Shown piece after piece: positions 7,802 to 14,106 of a DNA stretch of 25,967 bases. Source of the DNA: a virus; the IMG/VR virus record IMGVR_UViG_3300031371_000013, positions 1 through 25,967 of that record. The stretch is one strand, 5' to 3'. The notes below the pieces were generated by a model. It was given only the letters and a program-made list of their open reading frames with translations, made no database searches and was not told the origin of the DNA. Position 1 is the stretch's first letter. Each line of letters opens with the position of its first letter. Position numbers and translations under genes: made by a program.

Positions 7802-8164
7802 TCAAGAGAACCACAATGATTTCCAAGTATCTTCAAGTGTTCTGTTGATTTCTAAGATATCTGATGGCTTTTCAATAACTGGAATATCAGATAGAATATC
7901 AGATAGATGGTTTTTTACAGTTGAATTTCCAGTGTGAACTACAACAGGTATATTGGATTCCTGTATTATCTTCATGCCGTCATTTTCATTGGGACAATCC
8001 CAGTCTGTTAGAACAATGTCAAAATTTCCGCTTTCTATGGCTTTAAGACCATCATTCGCATTGTGTCTAACTTCTATGGTATTCCAGTATCTTTTCAATG
8101 CCCGAGATAGCATGCGGGATACTTCGATATCATCATCTATAATTAATAAATTTAGGCTTTTCAT
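7802..8164 (-). CDS. Stand-alone response regulator receiver domain (CheY-like)
   Basis: The 120 aa form a full receiver domain with nothing attached. The acidic pocket Asp10-Asp11-Asp12, the phosphoacceptor Asp54 (in DIVLTDWDCP), the switch Thr78 (VVVHTG) and Lys99 (VIEKP) are all present, so it should be phosphorylatable. As in CheY or Spo0F, it would work by protein contact, since there is no DNA-binding or enzymatic output domain. No histidine kinase is nearby, so a host kinase would have to supply phosphate, or the protein could divert phosphate from a host pathway (inference). It is the last gene of the leftward island and starts in the stop of its neighbour (ATGA at 8161-8164). The partner and pathway are unknown. 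Confidence 0.92.
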   Translation of the reverse strand: MKSLNLLIIDDDIEVSRMLSRALKRYWNTIEVRHNANDGLKAIESGNFDIVLTDWDCPNENDGMKIIQESNIPVVVHTGNSTVKNHLSDILSDIPVIEKPSDILEINRTLEDTWKSLWFS

Positions 8165-8406
8165 TCTTCTTCATCATCATCTTTCAGTTTGGCGTTTAGT
8201 AGCATGGCCATTCTTCCGATTGAGATTGCTTTTCTGATATTGAAGAGGTTTTCTTGGGCATCTGCTTCTTGTTGTTCTAGATATTCAAGTTGTTCTTTTC
8301 TTGTTGGAATGAGGGAATGACCTATAATTTTGAGTCGATATTCCTTGGGATCTGTTAGGAGGAATTTGCATAATTCTTCCATTTGTGGGTTATCGAAACG
8401 TACCAT
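8161..8406 (-). CDS. Unknown 81-aa coiled-coil protein
   Basis: The start at 8406 is chosen because AAAGGA lies about 7 bases upstream, while the longer frame would need a TTG at 8433 without a ribosome site. The start of the protein (MVRFDNPQMEELCKFLLTDPKEYRLKI) is followed by a Glu/Gln-rich helix (EQLEYLEQQEADAQENLFNIRKAI, about residues 38-61) likely to form a coiled coil, and an acidic tail of Asp/Glu. No family recognised. Its stop overlaps the receiver gene start, so the two are translationally coupled, and a joint function is possible but not shown. Confidence 0.7.
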   Translation of the reverse strand: MVRFDNPQMEELCKFLLTDPKEYRLKIIGHSLIPTRKEQLEYLEQQEADAQENLFNIRKAISIGRMAMLLNAKLKDDDEEE

Positions 8407-8410
8407 TTTT

Positions 8411-8611
8411 TTATCCTTTCTGTGTTTCCACAAAATATATTGATAGGTTTATGATGTCATCGTAAGAATAACCATCAATTCCAATCCAATATTCTATTTC
8501 ATGTTCTGCATAGGCTAGGCATTGACCCCAGTTTGGATCCATTTGAGCATCTTTAATGGATAAAGATGATTTTGGGATCTTATTAGAAGTCTTTGCAGGT
8601 TTTTTTGTCAT
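8411..8611 (-). CDS. Unknown small protein; start uncertain
   Basis: The open frame extends upstream to an ATG at 8683 (90 aa), but that longer version would overlap the 44-aa basic-protein gene in another frame for about 100 bases. Starting at 8611 gives 66 aa and an overlap of 29 bases. Neither ATG has a good Shine-Dalgarno sequence. The conserved-looking part is the C-terminal half (DPNWGQCLAYAEHEIEYWIGIDGYSYDDIINLS), probably a small helical domain with several aromatic residues. No family recognised. Its stop codon lies in the ribosome site of the next gene, which indicates an operon. Confidence 0.55.
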   Translation of the reverse strand: MTKKPAKTSNKIPKSSLSIKDAQMDPNWGQCLAYAEHEIEYWIGIDGYSYDDIINLSIYFVETQKG

Positions 8612-8717
8612 TTTTGCGTCGTATCTTTTTGGATGATTTCTTGGCTTCAGATCTTGTGGTCCATCTACCACCACCTGTTCCATTCATTTCCGTTTTTGTT
8701 TTTCGCCAGTATCCCAT
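8583..8717 (-). CDS. 44-aa basic protein with GGGRW motif
   Basis: This small gene is easily missed. ATG at 8717, four or five bases after an AGGT that overlaps the stop of the upstream gene, TAA at 8583-8585. The product has an N-terminal MGYWRKTK, then GTGGGRWTTRSEAKKSSKK and a highly basic end (IRRKNDKK). The sequence Gly-Gly-Gly-Arg-aromatic, followed by an RxEAKKxSKKxRRKNDKK-like helix, is to my memory typical of small conserved basic proteins in T4-like phages; no function is known to me. High charge suggests nucleic acid binding. The frame overlaps the 5' part of the next gene. Confidence 0.6.
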   Translation of the reverse strand: MGYWRKTKTEMNGTGGGRWTTRSEAKKSSKKIRRKNDKKTCKDF

Positions 8718-8723
8718 TTTTAC

Positions 8724-8936
8724 CTACCATGCGACATAGATGGGTTTGTTGCAGCCTTCACAATTTTCTTTATTTGATTTGATAAGATGGCTATTCATTA
8801 TCCAAACTGGAGATCCTTCTCGGTTGTTTTTTATGCAACATTCTGGGCAATAGAGATATCCGAATTTATCAACTAAGCCCGTTATAGTGTTGTTTTTATC
8901 GTTTTTTTGATAAAGCTGTATTTGGGATGCTTTCAT
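8724..8936 (-). CDS. Small zinc-ribbon protein, unknown role
   Basis: The 70 aa contain two Cys-x2-Cys knuckles (Cys30/Cys33 in YCPEC and Cys59/Cys62 in CEGC), spaced as in a zinc ribbon; Cys34 and His50 are also available. The N-terminal part (MKASQIQLYQKND) is polar. Such small ribbons are frequent in large phage genomes and may bind nucleic acid or protein; nothing more specific is visible. The ATG has AGAGG 6 bases upstream. The gene ends 6 bases before the start of the 44-aa gene, and its TAG forms part of that gene's ribosome site. It is part of the leftward island. Confidence 0.7.
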   Translation of the reverse strand: MKASQIQLYQKNDKNNTITGLVDKFGYLYCPECCIKNNREGSPVWIMNSHLIKSNKENCEGCNKPIYVAW

Positions 8937-8948
8937 TTTATACCTCTT

Positions 8949-9185
8949 TTAAATATGAAATTTAGAGTTTAACCATTGATCGAATTTTTTGTGTTGTTCT
9001 TTGCTCCATCCGTGTTTTGGGATCTCATTTGTTTTCATTGACCATTCAGATCTGATATCAGAAATCCAAACTATAAACCCTGACATTTTACCTCCAGGAT
9101 ATTTATGTGCGTCAATTTCAAGTTGTTTTTCTGGAGTATTGTTATTTGATTTTGCATAGGCTATGTATCTGGATTGATATTTCAT
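8949..9185 (-). CDS. Unknown 78-aa protein
   Basis: Small, Lys- and Trp-containing protein (MKYQSRYIAYAKSNNNTPEKQLEIDAHKYPGG at the start; EWSMKTNEIPKHGWSKEQHKKFDQWLNSKF at the end). No Cys clusters, no membrane segment, no family recognised. The start is one base after the TAA of the upstream gene, and a GGA-type ribosome site lies inside that gene's end. It is the second gene of the leftward island after the promoter region. Confidence 0.65.
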   Translation of the reverse strand: MKYQSRYIAYAKSNNNTPEKQLEIDAHKYPGGKMSGFIVWISDIRSEWSMKTNEIPKHGWSKEQHKKFDQWLNSKFHI

Positions 9186-9186
9186 T

Positions 9187-9393
9187 TTATTTGTCCATTC
9201 CTTGTATTACTACATTCATATTTTGGGACAAAAAATGATTCAGAGTTGAAACAAGAATGGTTTTTTTAACATTTACAGATTGGGTCCCTATTCCATAACA
9301 ATATTCAAATTTATCTCTTCCCATATTTGTTGATGGATACATTTTGAAAAAATGATTATGAGTATTTATTTCAATTGTTATATCTCTAGGCAT
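9187..9393 (-). CDS. Unknown 68-aa protein, first gene of the leftward island
   Basis: ATG at 9393 is preferred over the frame-opening ATG at 9423 because AAAGGA lies about 10 bases before it, the same arrangement as in the 81-aa gene of this island. The product starts MPRDITIEINTHNHFFKMYPS and has the look of a small alpha/beta protein with a strand (KKTILVST) and a C-terminal strand (MNVVIQGMDK). No family recognised. A TTGACA box in the divergent spacer, 17 bases from a poor -10 box, could drive this gene and the whole island. Confidence 0.65.
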   Translation of the reverse strand: MPRDITIEINTHNHFFKMYPSTNMGRDKFEYCYGIGTQSVNVKKTILVSTLNHFLSQNMNVVIQGMDK

Positions 9394-9438
9394 TTTGTTT
9401 TTATCCTTTCGTCGAAATCTCATCGACTATCTATATGA

Positions 9439-9467
9439 AGGTTAAGGCGTAATATTGAGTTTGTCAA
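9439..9467 (-). promoter_or_regulatory. Candidate leftward promoter for the island
   Basis: On the minus strand TTGACA (9467-9462) is a perfect sigma70-type -35 box, followed 17 bases later by TAACCT (9444-9439), a poor -10 (three of six). It is the only strong -35 in the spacer facing the leftward genes. The sequence is only suggestive, and a phage-specific promoter could be used instead. Confidence 0.4.
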
Positions 9468-9478
9468 CATAAATTAGT

Positions 9479-9525
9479 AAAAAAGTGTAAAGTGTTTGAT
9501 TATATTATCAAAAAAGTGTTATATT
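9479..9525 (+). promoter_or_regulatory. Candidate rightward promoter with operator-like repeats
   Basis: A -35-like TTGATT (9496-9501) and a -10-like TATATT (9520-9525) are 18 bases apart, about 35 bases before the ribbon-helix-helix gene. The -35 lies inside an 18-bp inverted repeat, TTTGATTATATTATCAAA (9495-9512). The heptamer AAAGTGT occurs as an exact tandem pair (9482-9488, 9489-9495) and again at 9513-9519 beside the -10. Such repeats over a promoter next to an RHH gene suggest autoregulation (inference). Confidence 0.5.
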
Positions 9526-9559
9526 TACTCAAGAAACTGATGTTTTGAAAGGTTTTTAT

Positions 9560-9748
9560 ATGCCAAGGTTGAATGTTGAGATTAAAGATGGAGTGTACAA
9601 GAGGTTTTTAAATCAATGTGCTGAAGATGGGAGAAGTGTTTCAGATGTAATAAGGGAATTGATATTGGATTATACAGAAAGAAGAGTTAGGGAGAAATAT
9701 AAGTTGTTAAAAATAGAAGAGAGTGGAGAGATAGAAAATGTCAAATGA
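9560..9748 (+). CDS. Ribbon-helix-helix DNA-binding protein
   Basis: The 62-aa product fits the Arc/MetJ/CopG fold: a short basic strand (PRLNVEI, residues 2-8) that would form the intermolecular ribbon, a helix (about 10-23, DGVYKRFLNQCAED), a turn with Gly-Arg-Ser, and a second helix (about 27-40, VSDVIRELILDYTE), then a basic extension. Such proteins act as dimers or tetramers on direct or inverted repeats. The start at 9560 is chosen because GAAAGG lies 7 bases upstream; the alternative TTG at 9545 overlaps that site. It is the first gene of the rightward tail operon and overlaps the next gene by 11 bases. It may autoregulate through the repeats before it, or control a late operon. Confidence 0.85.
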   Translation: MPRLNVEIKDGVYKRFLNQCAEDGRSVSDVIRELILDYTERRVREKYKLLKIEESGEIENVK

Positions 9749-10541
9749 AGAAGAAAAAATTGTGTTGGATAAGACAAAGGGTAACGTATTAGATGTTTAT
9801 CCTGGTTGCATGGCTGTTGAGTTGCCAGCTGGGTATATATACGATGGAGAACTTCATATTAATGCTATACTTAGGGAGATGAAGGGACCAGAAGAAGAGT
9901 TATTGGCAACTCGAGGACCTATTGTAACTAGGCTAAATAGAATAATTGGTAACTGTTTGGTCCAGCTTGGTTCTATATCTGATAAGAATATATTAAGAAA
10001 AGCAGCTTGTGAGTTTATAGCACAAGACAGAATGGCCATATTTTTAACTCTAAGACGTGTTTCACTTGGTGATTTTTATGACTGTGATGTTATATGTCCA
10101 AGTTGTAATACAAGACAGCATGTTACAATTAATCTATCTGAAATAGACATATCACCAATGCCGAACAGGATGGAACGTGATATTACCAGTGAGTTGACAA
10201 GTGGAAAAATAATCAAATGGCATGTTATCAGTGTTGATGACGAGGAATGGCTTACAAGACAGAGAAAAAAAGAAAAAGATAGTAATTTGATGACATTGAA
10301 TCTAATGTCTAGGATCTATTCTATAGATGGAAATAATTTAGATAGAAAAAACAAATATAAAGAAAGTCTTGGGATGCTAATGGATCTTTCATTGAGGGAT
10401 AGAACTGAGCTTAGGACATTGTTTGATAAAAAAGAGGAAAATATTGATACCAATGTGGAATTTGAATGTGAGAGATGTTCTCACCAATGGGAAAGTAAGC
10501 TGGATATTCAGCCAAGTTTTTTCTTCCCATCGGCCAAATAG
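9738..10541 (+). CDS. T4 gp26-like baseplate/assembly protein with zinc ribbon (short form)
   Basis: The 267-aa product matches the T4 base plate protein family that includes gp26. It has an N-terminal LPAGYIYDGELHINAILREMKGPEEELLA segment, a central helical part with Asp-Arg-aliphatic and FLTLRRVSLGDFYD segments, and two Cys pairs (Cys120/Cys123 and Cys244/Cys247) that should bind zinc. A GGAGAG site precedes the ATG, inside the previous gene. Position directly before the tape measure gene, plus a -1 frameshift signal six codons before the stop, gives the G/GT tail-assembly chaperone layout, with this as the short form. The family call rests on remembered sequence patterns; the chaperone role rests on position and the frameshift. 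Confidence 0.8.
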   Translation: MSNEEEKIVLDKTKGNVLDVYPGCMAVELPAGYIYDGELHINAILREMKGPEEELLATRGPIVTRLNRIIGNCLVQLGSISDKNILRKAACEFIAQDRMAIFLTLRRVSLGDFYDCDVICPSCNTRQHVTINLSEIDISPMPNRMERDITSELTSGKIIKWHVISVDDEEWLTRQRKKEKDSNLMTLNLMSRIYSIDGNNLDRKNKYKESLGMLMDLSLRDRTELRTLFDKKEENIDTNVEFECERCSHQWESKLDIQPSFFFPSAK

Positions 10542-10600
10542 GTGTCCTTGAGGAAGAGATTTATTATTTGATGGAAAAACAAGGGCAATCCTATTGGGCC
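10517..10600 (+). promoter_or_regulatory. Programmed -1 ribosomal frameshift signal
   Basis: The heptamer T TTT TTC (10517-10523) is in the correct phase of the gp26-like gene (codons agt ttt ttc). Eight bases later a stem begins: GGCCAAATAGG (10532-10542) can pair with CCTATTGGGCC (10590-10600), 10 of 11 positions matching, around a 47-base loop that could support a pseudoknot. Slippery sequence, spacer and stem are in the standard -1 geometry. After slipping, reading continues to the TAG at 10721-10723. Confidence 0.85.
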
Positions 10601-10723
10601 ATAATGGATATTCCATATTCTAGGCGTAAAAGGTTAGTTGATAAAAAATATGTACAAGATAGATCGCAGGCAAATGTTCAAAAAAATATTGGTTTTAATG
10701 CAAGACCAAGAAAAAATAGATAG
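10523..10723 (+). CDS. -1 frame extension of the gp26-like protein (long form C-terminus)
   Basis: From base 10523 the -1 frame is open for 66 codons with no in-frame start near its beginning and no independent ribosome site; after frameshifting it adds 66 residues to the first 262 of the gp26-like protein, giving 328 aa. The extension has a helix (VLEEEIYYLMEKQGQ), a turn, an IMDIPYSRRKRLVDKK segment and a basic tail. It resembles C-terminal chaperone segments (Lxxx(M/L)P...R...) seen after tail chaperone frameshifts in other phages, as far as I recall. The long form would carry the tape-measure-binding end, as lambda gpGT does (inference). It ends 30 bases before the tape measure ATG. Confidence 0.75.
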   Translation, partial: LPIGQIGVLEEEIYYLMEKQGQSYWAIMDIPYSRRKRLVDKKYVQDRSQANVQKNIGFNARPRKNR

Positions 10724-10724
10724 T

Positions 10725-10736
10725 GAACTCGAGTTC
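10725..10736. repeat. 12-bp palindrome GAACTCGAGTTC, copy 2 (intergenic)
   Basis: Begins one base after the TAG of the frameshift frame and ends eight bases before the ribosome site of the tape measure gene. Shares its core and following GTT with copies at 6037-6050 and 16741-16754. As RNA it forms a 4-bp stem with a UCGA loop followed by G and five U, so a mini-terminator or mRNA-processing hairpin is possible. Confidence 0.8.
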
Positions 10737-10753
10737 GTTTTTGTGAGGTGAAC

Positions 10754-13705
10754 ATGTTTCTCGGAATGGGTTTTGAATTATCTGCTATCGATAACGGAAT
10801 GTCTAAAATGTTCGAAAAAATGGCAGATACCTATAAGAACATGGTAGATTCAATGGCCAAAAAAAGTGAAAAATGGGCTTTAGGAACTGGCCACATGATA
10901 GGGAGAGTCATAATACAGTATAAAAGACTTGAACCTACATTGTTATCAATAAAAGGTGTTTCAAAATCTGTTTTTTCTGGGATGATAACTGGTTTTAATG
11001 CTGTCGTAAGTGGAATAGGAATGGGTGTTTCTGCAATTGGTGGATCTTTTAAGAAATTATATGATGGAACCAAGAAAACATTTAGAAAAATGTCAGATAT
11101 TGCTATGAAATTTAATGTTGCCGACATAGCATCACAAATGAGAGGTTTGACCGGAGAAACTGGAGATCTTACTAATAGTTTAGAAGCTACAATGGTCGGA
11201 ATGATGCAATCCACAAAGCCAATTGCTGCATCATTAAATTTATCATCAAAAGAGATGGCAAAGTTTTCTAGCCAAGCTGCTGGTATGGCATATGGTATGA
11301 ATACGTCTGCTGATGCTGTTGCCGAAACAATGAGATCTATATTTATTGCAAACAAAGGTGCAAAAGAAGCAATGGAATCATTGAGTATGTCTACTAAGGA
11401 TTGGGTTAAAATTGTTCAGACTACTAATGTTCCAATGTCTGAATTTACTGCAATTCTTGGTGATATGACGACTAGTTGGCAGGCTTCTCCAAAAGAAGCA
11501 GCTAAAATGTTAGATAATCTGGTAGCTATTGGTAAGGCTGCTGGAACTGGAACTGGAGCATTGAAAAATGCAAAAGTTCAATTGGATGAGCTTGGGGAAC
11601 TGTTTAAGACATTACCACCAAGTATGGCAAGATCGTCCGATGAGATAATTAAGTTAATGGAATCTTCAGCTAGGATGTCTGGTGTATTCAGGGAAATGGG
11701 GGATACTCAAGAAGAGGCCATAACAAAGGCAAATACCGTTGCTAGAATGTTTGCTGAGCAGGATGTTGAAATACAAAAGGCATTAAGTATAGGAAATAAC
11801 AAAGCATTAATGGATAATCCTTTGCTTAAATATTTGATGCGTCTTGGGGTTGGATTTGATGAAGCGAGAAATATAATTTCTATTGGTAGTAGAGATACTG
11901 TTGCTGGAATGAAAAAAATAAACGATATTTATACTCGTTTTGGTGATGATGTTTCACCTCAGGTTCAGAGGGCATTGTCTGATTTGAGTGGAGCACTTGG
12001 GGAAGGGGCAGCTGGATTATCATACCTGGCAGCGAATACTATTCAAGGGTCAAATGCGTTGAATAAGATGGCAAATCTAGCCATAAAGGGGAGCGGATCT
12101 TTGAGGCAATTTGGAAAAGATGCCTATAGTTCTGGATTGACACTTCAGGAAACATATGATCGTGCTAAATTATCATTTGATACAACCATACGAAGTATTG
12201 CCAGGGGTGATGTTAGGGGAATTGTTAAAAAGCAAATAAGAGGTATGCGAGAAGCTGGTAAGGAGATAAAAGCCCTTGGATCAGATGAGACATGGGGACC
12301 ATGGGTTAATGCACTGTCTAGATTTAAGCAAATGGGAATAGGGGGTATATTTTCTTCTATTGCTGAGTCTACAGGAGTTGGTGTTGAGAACGCTTCAAAA
12401 TTTGGAGCTAAGGCAGGTTTGGTTTTTGATACTGTTAAACAATTTGGATCTGAGTTAGCACCGCTTATGCAGTTATTTGGAATGACAGGTCCATTGGGAC
12501 CGTTGATTGCTGCAGGTGGTATTGGATCATTGTTTGCATTGGATGATACTTCTGCAAAGGATATTCTTGGTCCATTCTATGATATGTTTTCTAATTTTAA
12601 GAAAATGGTAAATGGTTTATGGGATGATTTTTCTGATAAATTTATTGATGTGTGGGATAAAAAAATATCACCTAAATTGATGAGTTTTTGGGATAAAGCA
12701 ATAATTCCATTTATGGAGGATTATGTTCCTAAAATAGGCCAAATATTTTTAGATGGTTTAAAATGGGCTTGGGATGAATTTTGGAAGACTGATGTAGAAA
12801 AAGCTCTTGATATGGCTGAAAAGATTAGGCGGGGAGAGATTAATGTTTCTGATTTGAGTAAAAGGGATATTGAAAAAATAACATCTAAAAATAAAAGTGT
12901 TATAAAAGAACAAGAAGGGGCATTAGGATTAATACAAAATATGGGGATGATGTCTGCTGGTCCATTTGCGGCTGGTGCTGCATGGGCATCGGCACCGAAA
13001 ACAACTAGTACAATTAAAAAGATAAAACAATCACAGCAATCCATTGATTCATCATTAGGAATGGATTGGGTTAATTGGGATACTGAACCTGTTACGAGAG
13101 GTGGAGAAACTACAGCGAATGCTTTTGTTGATGGAGTGACAAGTACACTTGATAATTCAAAAGAAAAAATAGATGAATCATTCGGGTATGCTGCTGAAGG
13201 TGGAATGTCAAGATCTCCAATAAAAAGCGGTCCACTGTCTGGAGAGGGTGAGAATAATGCTGTTTATCGTGGTGGATATTGGACAATGGAACAATTCGCT
13301 CTTGGTGTTACGTCTAGTACAGAAATGATTAGAAGTGCAGTTGATTCAGCGTTGAATGAATCAGTGATAATGACAATAGATGAATATGCTACCAAGATGA
13401 GAGATCTTGCCGAACAAAAAACATTTTTAGCTTCTGTTGCCAAATCTATAATAAGAGATCTTGGTATGGATATAGAGACGACAGTAGATTCTAATGCAGA
13501 TGTAAATGTTAAGAAAAATTTAGAGGCAGCATTGAGTGTTCCTGGTCTTGCAAGTGTTGTTTTGGCTGTTTCGAATGAAGGAGCACAAACAAGAAAACTT
13601 CTAAAAAGAATATTAGATGAAAATGTAAAGCAAACTTCAATTATGAGTAGTAAATCCGTTTCTGGAAATACAGGATTGGTTACAACTGCTCCACCACCTA
13701 GTTGA
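10754..13705 (+). CDS. Tape measure protein
   Basis: This 983-aa protein sits directly after the frameshifted chaperone gene and before the baseplate genes, the standard place for a tape measure. It is long, mostly helical and rich in Ala, Met, Lys and Gly. Residues about 120-480 contain tape-measure-like segments (EMAKFSSQAAGMAYGMNTS, TKDWVKIVQTTNVPMSEF). A hydrophobic Gly-rich stretch follows near 575-590 (MTGPLGPLIAAGGIGSLFA), then a Trp-rich amphipathic region (about 620-680, WDDFSDKFIDVWDK ... WAWDEFWK). By the usual 0.15 nm per residue rule the tail would be about 147 nm. The start at 10754 uses GAGG five bases upstream; the GTG at 10748 overlaps that site. It overlaps no functional enzyme motif. 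Confidence 0.88.
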   Translation: MFLGMGFELSAIDNGMSKMFEKMADTYKNMVDSMAKKSEKWALGTGHMIGRVIIQYKRLEPTLLSIKGVSKSVFSGMITGFNAVVSGIGMGVSAIGGSFKKLYDGTKKTFRKMSDIAMKFNVADIASQMRGLTGETGDLTNSLEATMVGMMQSTKPIAASLNLSSKEMAKFSSQAAGMAYGMNTSADAVAETMRSIFIANKGAKEAMESLSMSTKDWVKIVQTTNVPMSEFTAILGDMTTSWQASPKEAAKMLDNLVAIGKAAGTGTGALKNAKVQLDELGELFKTLPPSMARSSDEIIKLMESSARMSGVFREMGDTQEEAITKANTVARMFAEQDVEIQKALSIGNNKALMDNPLLKYLMRLGVGFDEARNIISIGSRDTVAGMKKINDIYTRFGDDVSPQVQRALSDLSGALGEGAAGLSYLAANTIQGSNALNKMANLAIKGSGSLRQFGKDAYSSGLTLQETYDRAKLSFDTTIRSIARGDVRGIVKKQIRGMREAGKEIKALGSDETWGPWVNALSRFKQMGIGGIFSSIAESTGVGVENASKFGAKAGLVFDTVKQFGSELAPLMQLFGMTGPLGPLIAAGGIGSLFALDDTSAKDILGPFYDMFSNFKKMVNGLWDDFSDKFIDVWDKKISPKLMSFWDKAIIPFMEDYVPKIGQIFLDGLKWAWDEFWKTDVEKALDMAEKIRRGEINVSDLSKRDIEKITSKNKSVIKEQEGALGLIQNMGMMSAGPFAAGAAWASAPKTTSTIKKIKQSQQSIDSSLGMDWVNWDTEPVTRGGETTANAFVDGVTSTLDNSKEKIDESFGYAAEGGMSRSPIKSGPLSGEGENNAVYRGGYWTMEQFALGVTSSTEMIRSAVDSALNESVIMTIDEYATKMRDLAEQKTFLASVAKSIIRDLGMDIETTVDSNADVNVKKNLEAALSVPGLASVVLAVSNEGAQTRKLLKRILDENVKQTSIMSSKSVSGNTGLVTTAPPPS

Positions 13706-13716
13706 TGAGGATTATA

Positions 13717-14106
13717 ATGTCAATTGGTATAGATCCGAATCCTAGAAAAAACCTTTTAAGATCTGGTCCATTTTCGTATATGAATTTTATGCCAGAAGAA
13801 TTGGTTTATGATAAGGAAGTTGGTAGTTTAATAAGATTTAGATCTATGTTTGAAATGCCAAACTGGAATGGAGTTGAAGAAGAAGAATTTACATATATAA
13901 TAACCGGTCCTGACGAAAGGTTAGATAAAATTGCTGGTAAATTTTGGGGAAGTGATAGAGTAGAATTATATTGGGTTATAGCCGCTAGAAATAGTTTGGA
14001 CTTACCAGATGTTCAATTGTACAAAGGTAGGAAAATAAAAATTCCATCTAGTAATTGGATAGACACCTATTTGTTGCTACAATCACAGGATTATATTTCA
14101 AAATGA
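13717..14106 (+). CDS. LysM-like baseplate protein, T4 gp53-like
   Basis: The 129 aa start MSIGIDPNPRKNLLRSGPFSYMNFMPEELVYD, and the second half holds a LysM-type fold: DERLDKIAGKFWGSDRVELYWVIAARNSLDLPDVQLYKGRKIKIPS (helix pair between two strands, residues about 67-112). T4 gp53 is a wedge protein with such a LysM-like domain, and P2-like phages have gpX with LysM. In the baseplate it would help hold wedges together around the hub. The ATG at 13717 has GAGG six bases upstream; the TTG at 13702 overlaps the tape measure stop. Its stop overlaps the next start (ATGA at 14103-14106). Family call is good, exact homologue less certain. Confidence 0.78.
   Translation: MSIGIDPNPRKNLLRSGPFSYMNFMPEELVYDKEVGSLIRFRSMFEMPNWNGVEEEEFTYIITGPDERLDKIAGKFWGSDRVELYWVIAARNSLDLPDVQLYKGRKIKIPSSNWIDTYLLLQSQDYISK

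Noticed and set aside
7953-8237. Rightward frame of 94 codons opposite the receiver gene
   Set aside because: The antisense strand encodes an unmistakable receiver domain, so this frame is a shadow.
10571-10723. Frameshift frame as an independent small gene starting at ATG 10571
   Set aside because: The upstream part of the frame (10523-10570) is open and looks coding, and a phased slippery heptamer plus stem is present; internal start is less likely, though GAGGAAGAG upstream leaves it possible.
14055-14102. Upstream extension of the hub gene
   Set aside because: It would overlap the gp53-like gene by about 50 bases; the ATGA overlap at 14103 is a better start, and the extra residues do not look like hub sequence.
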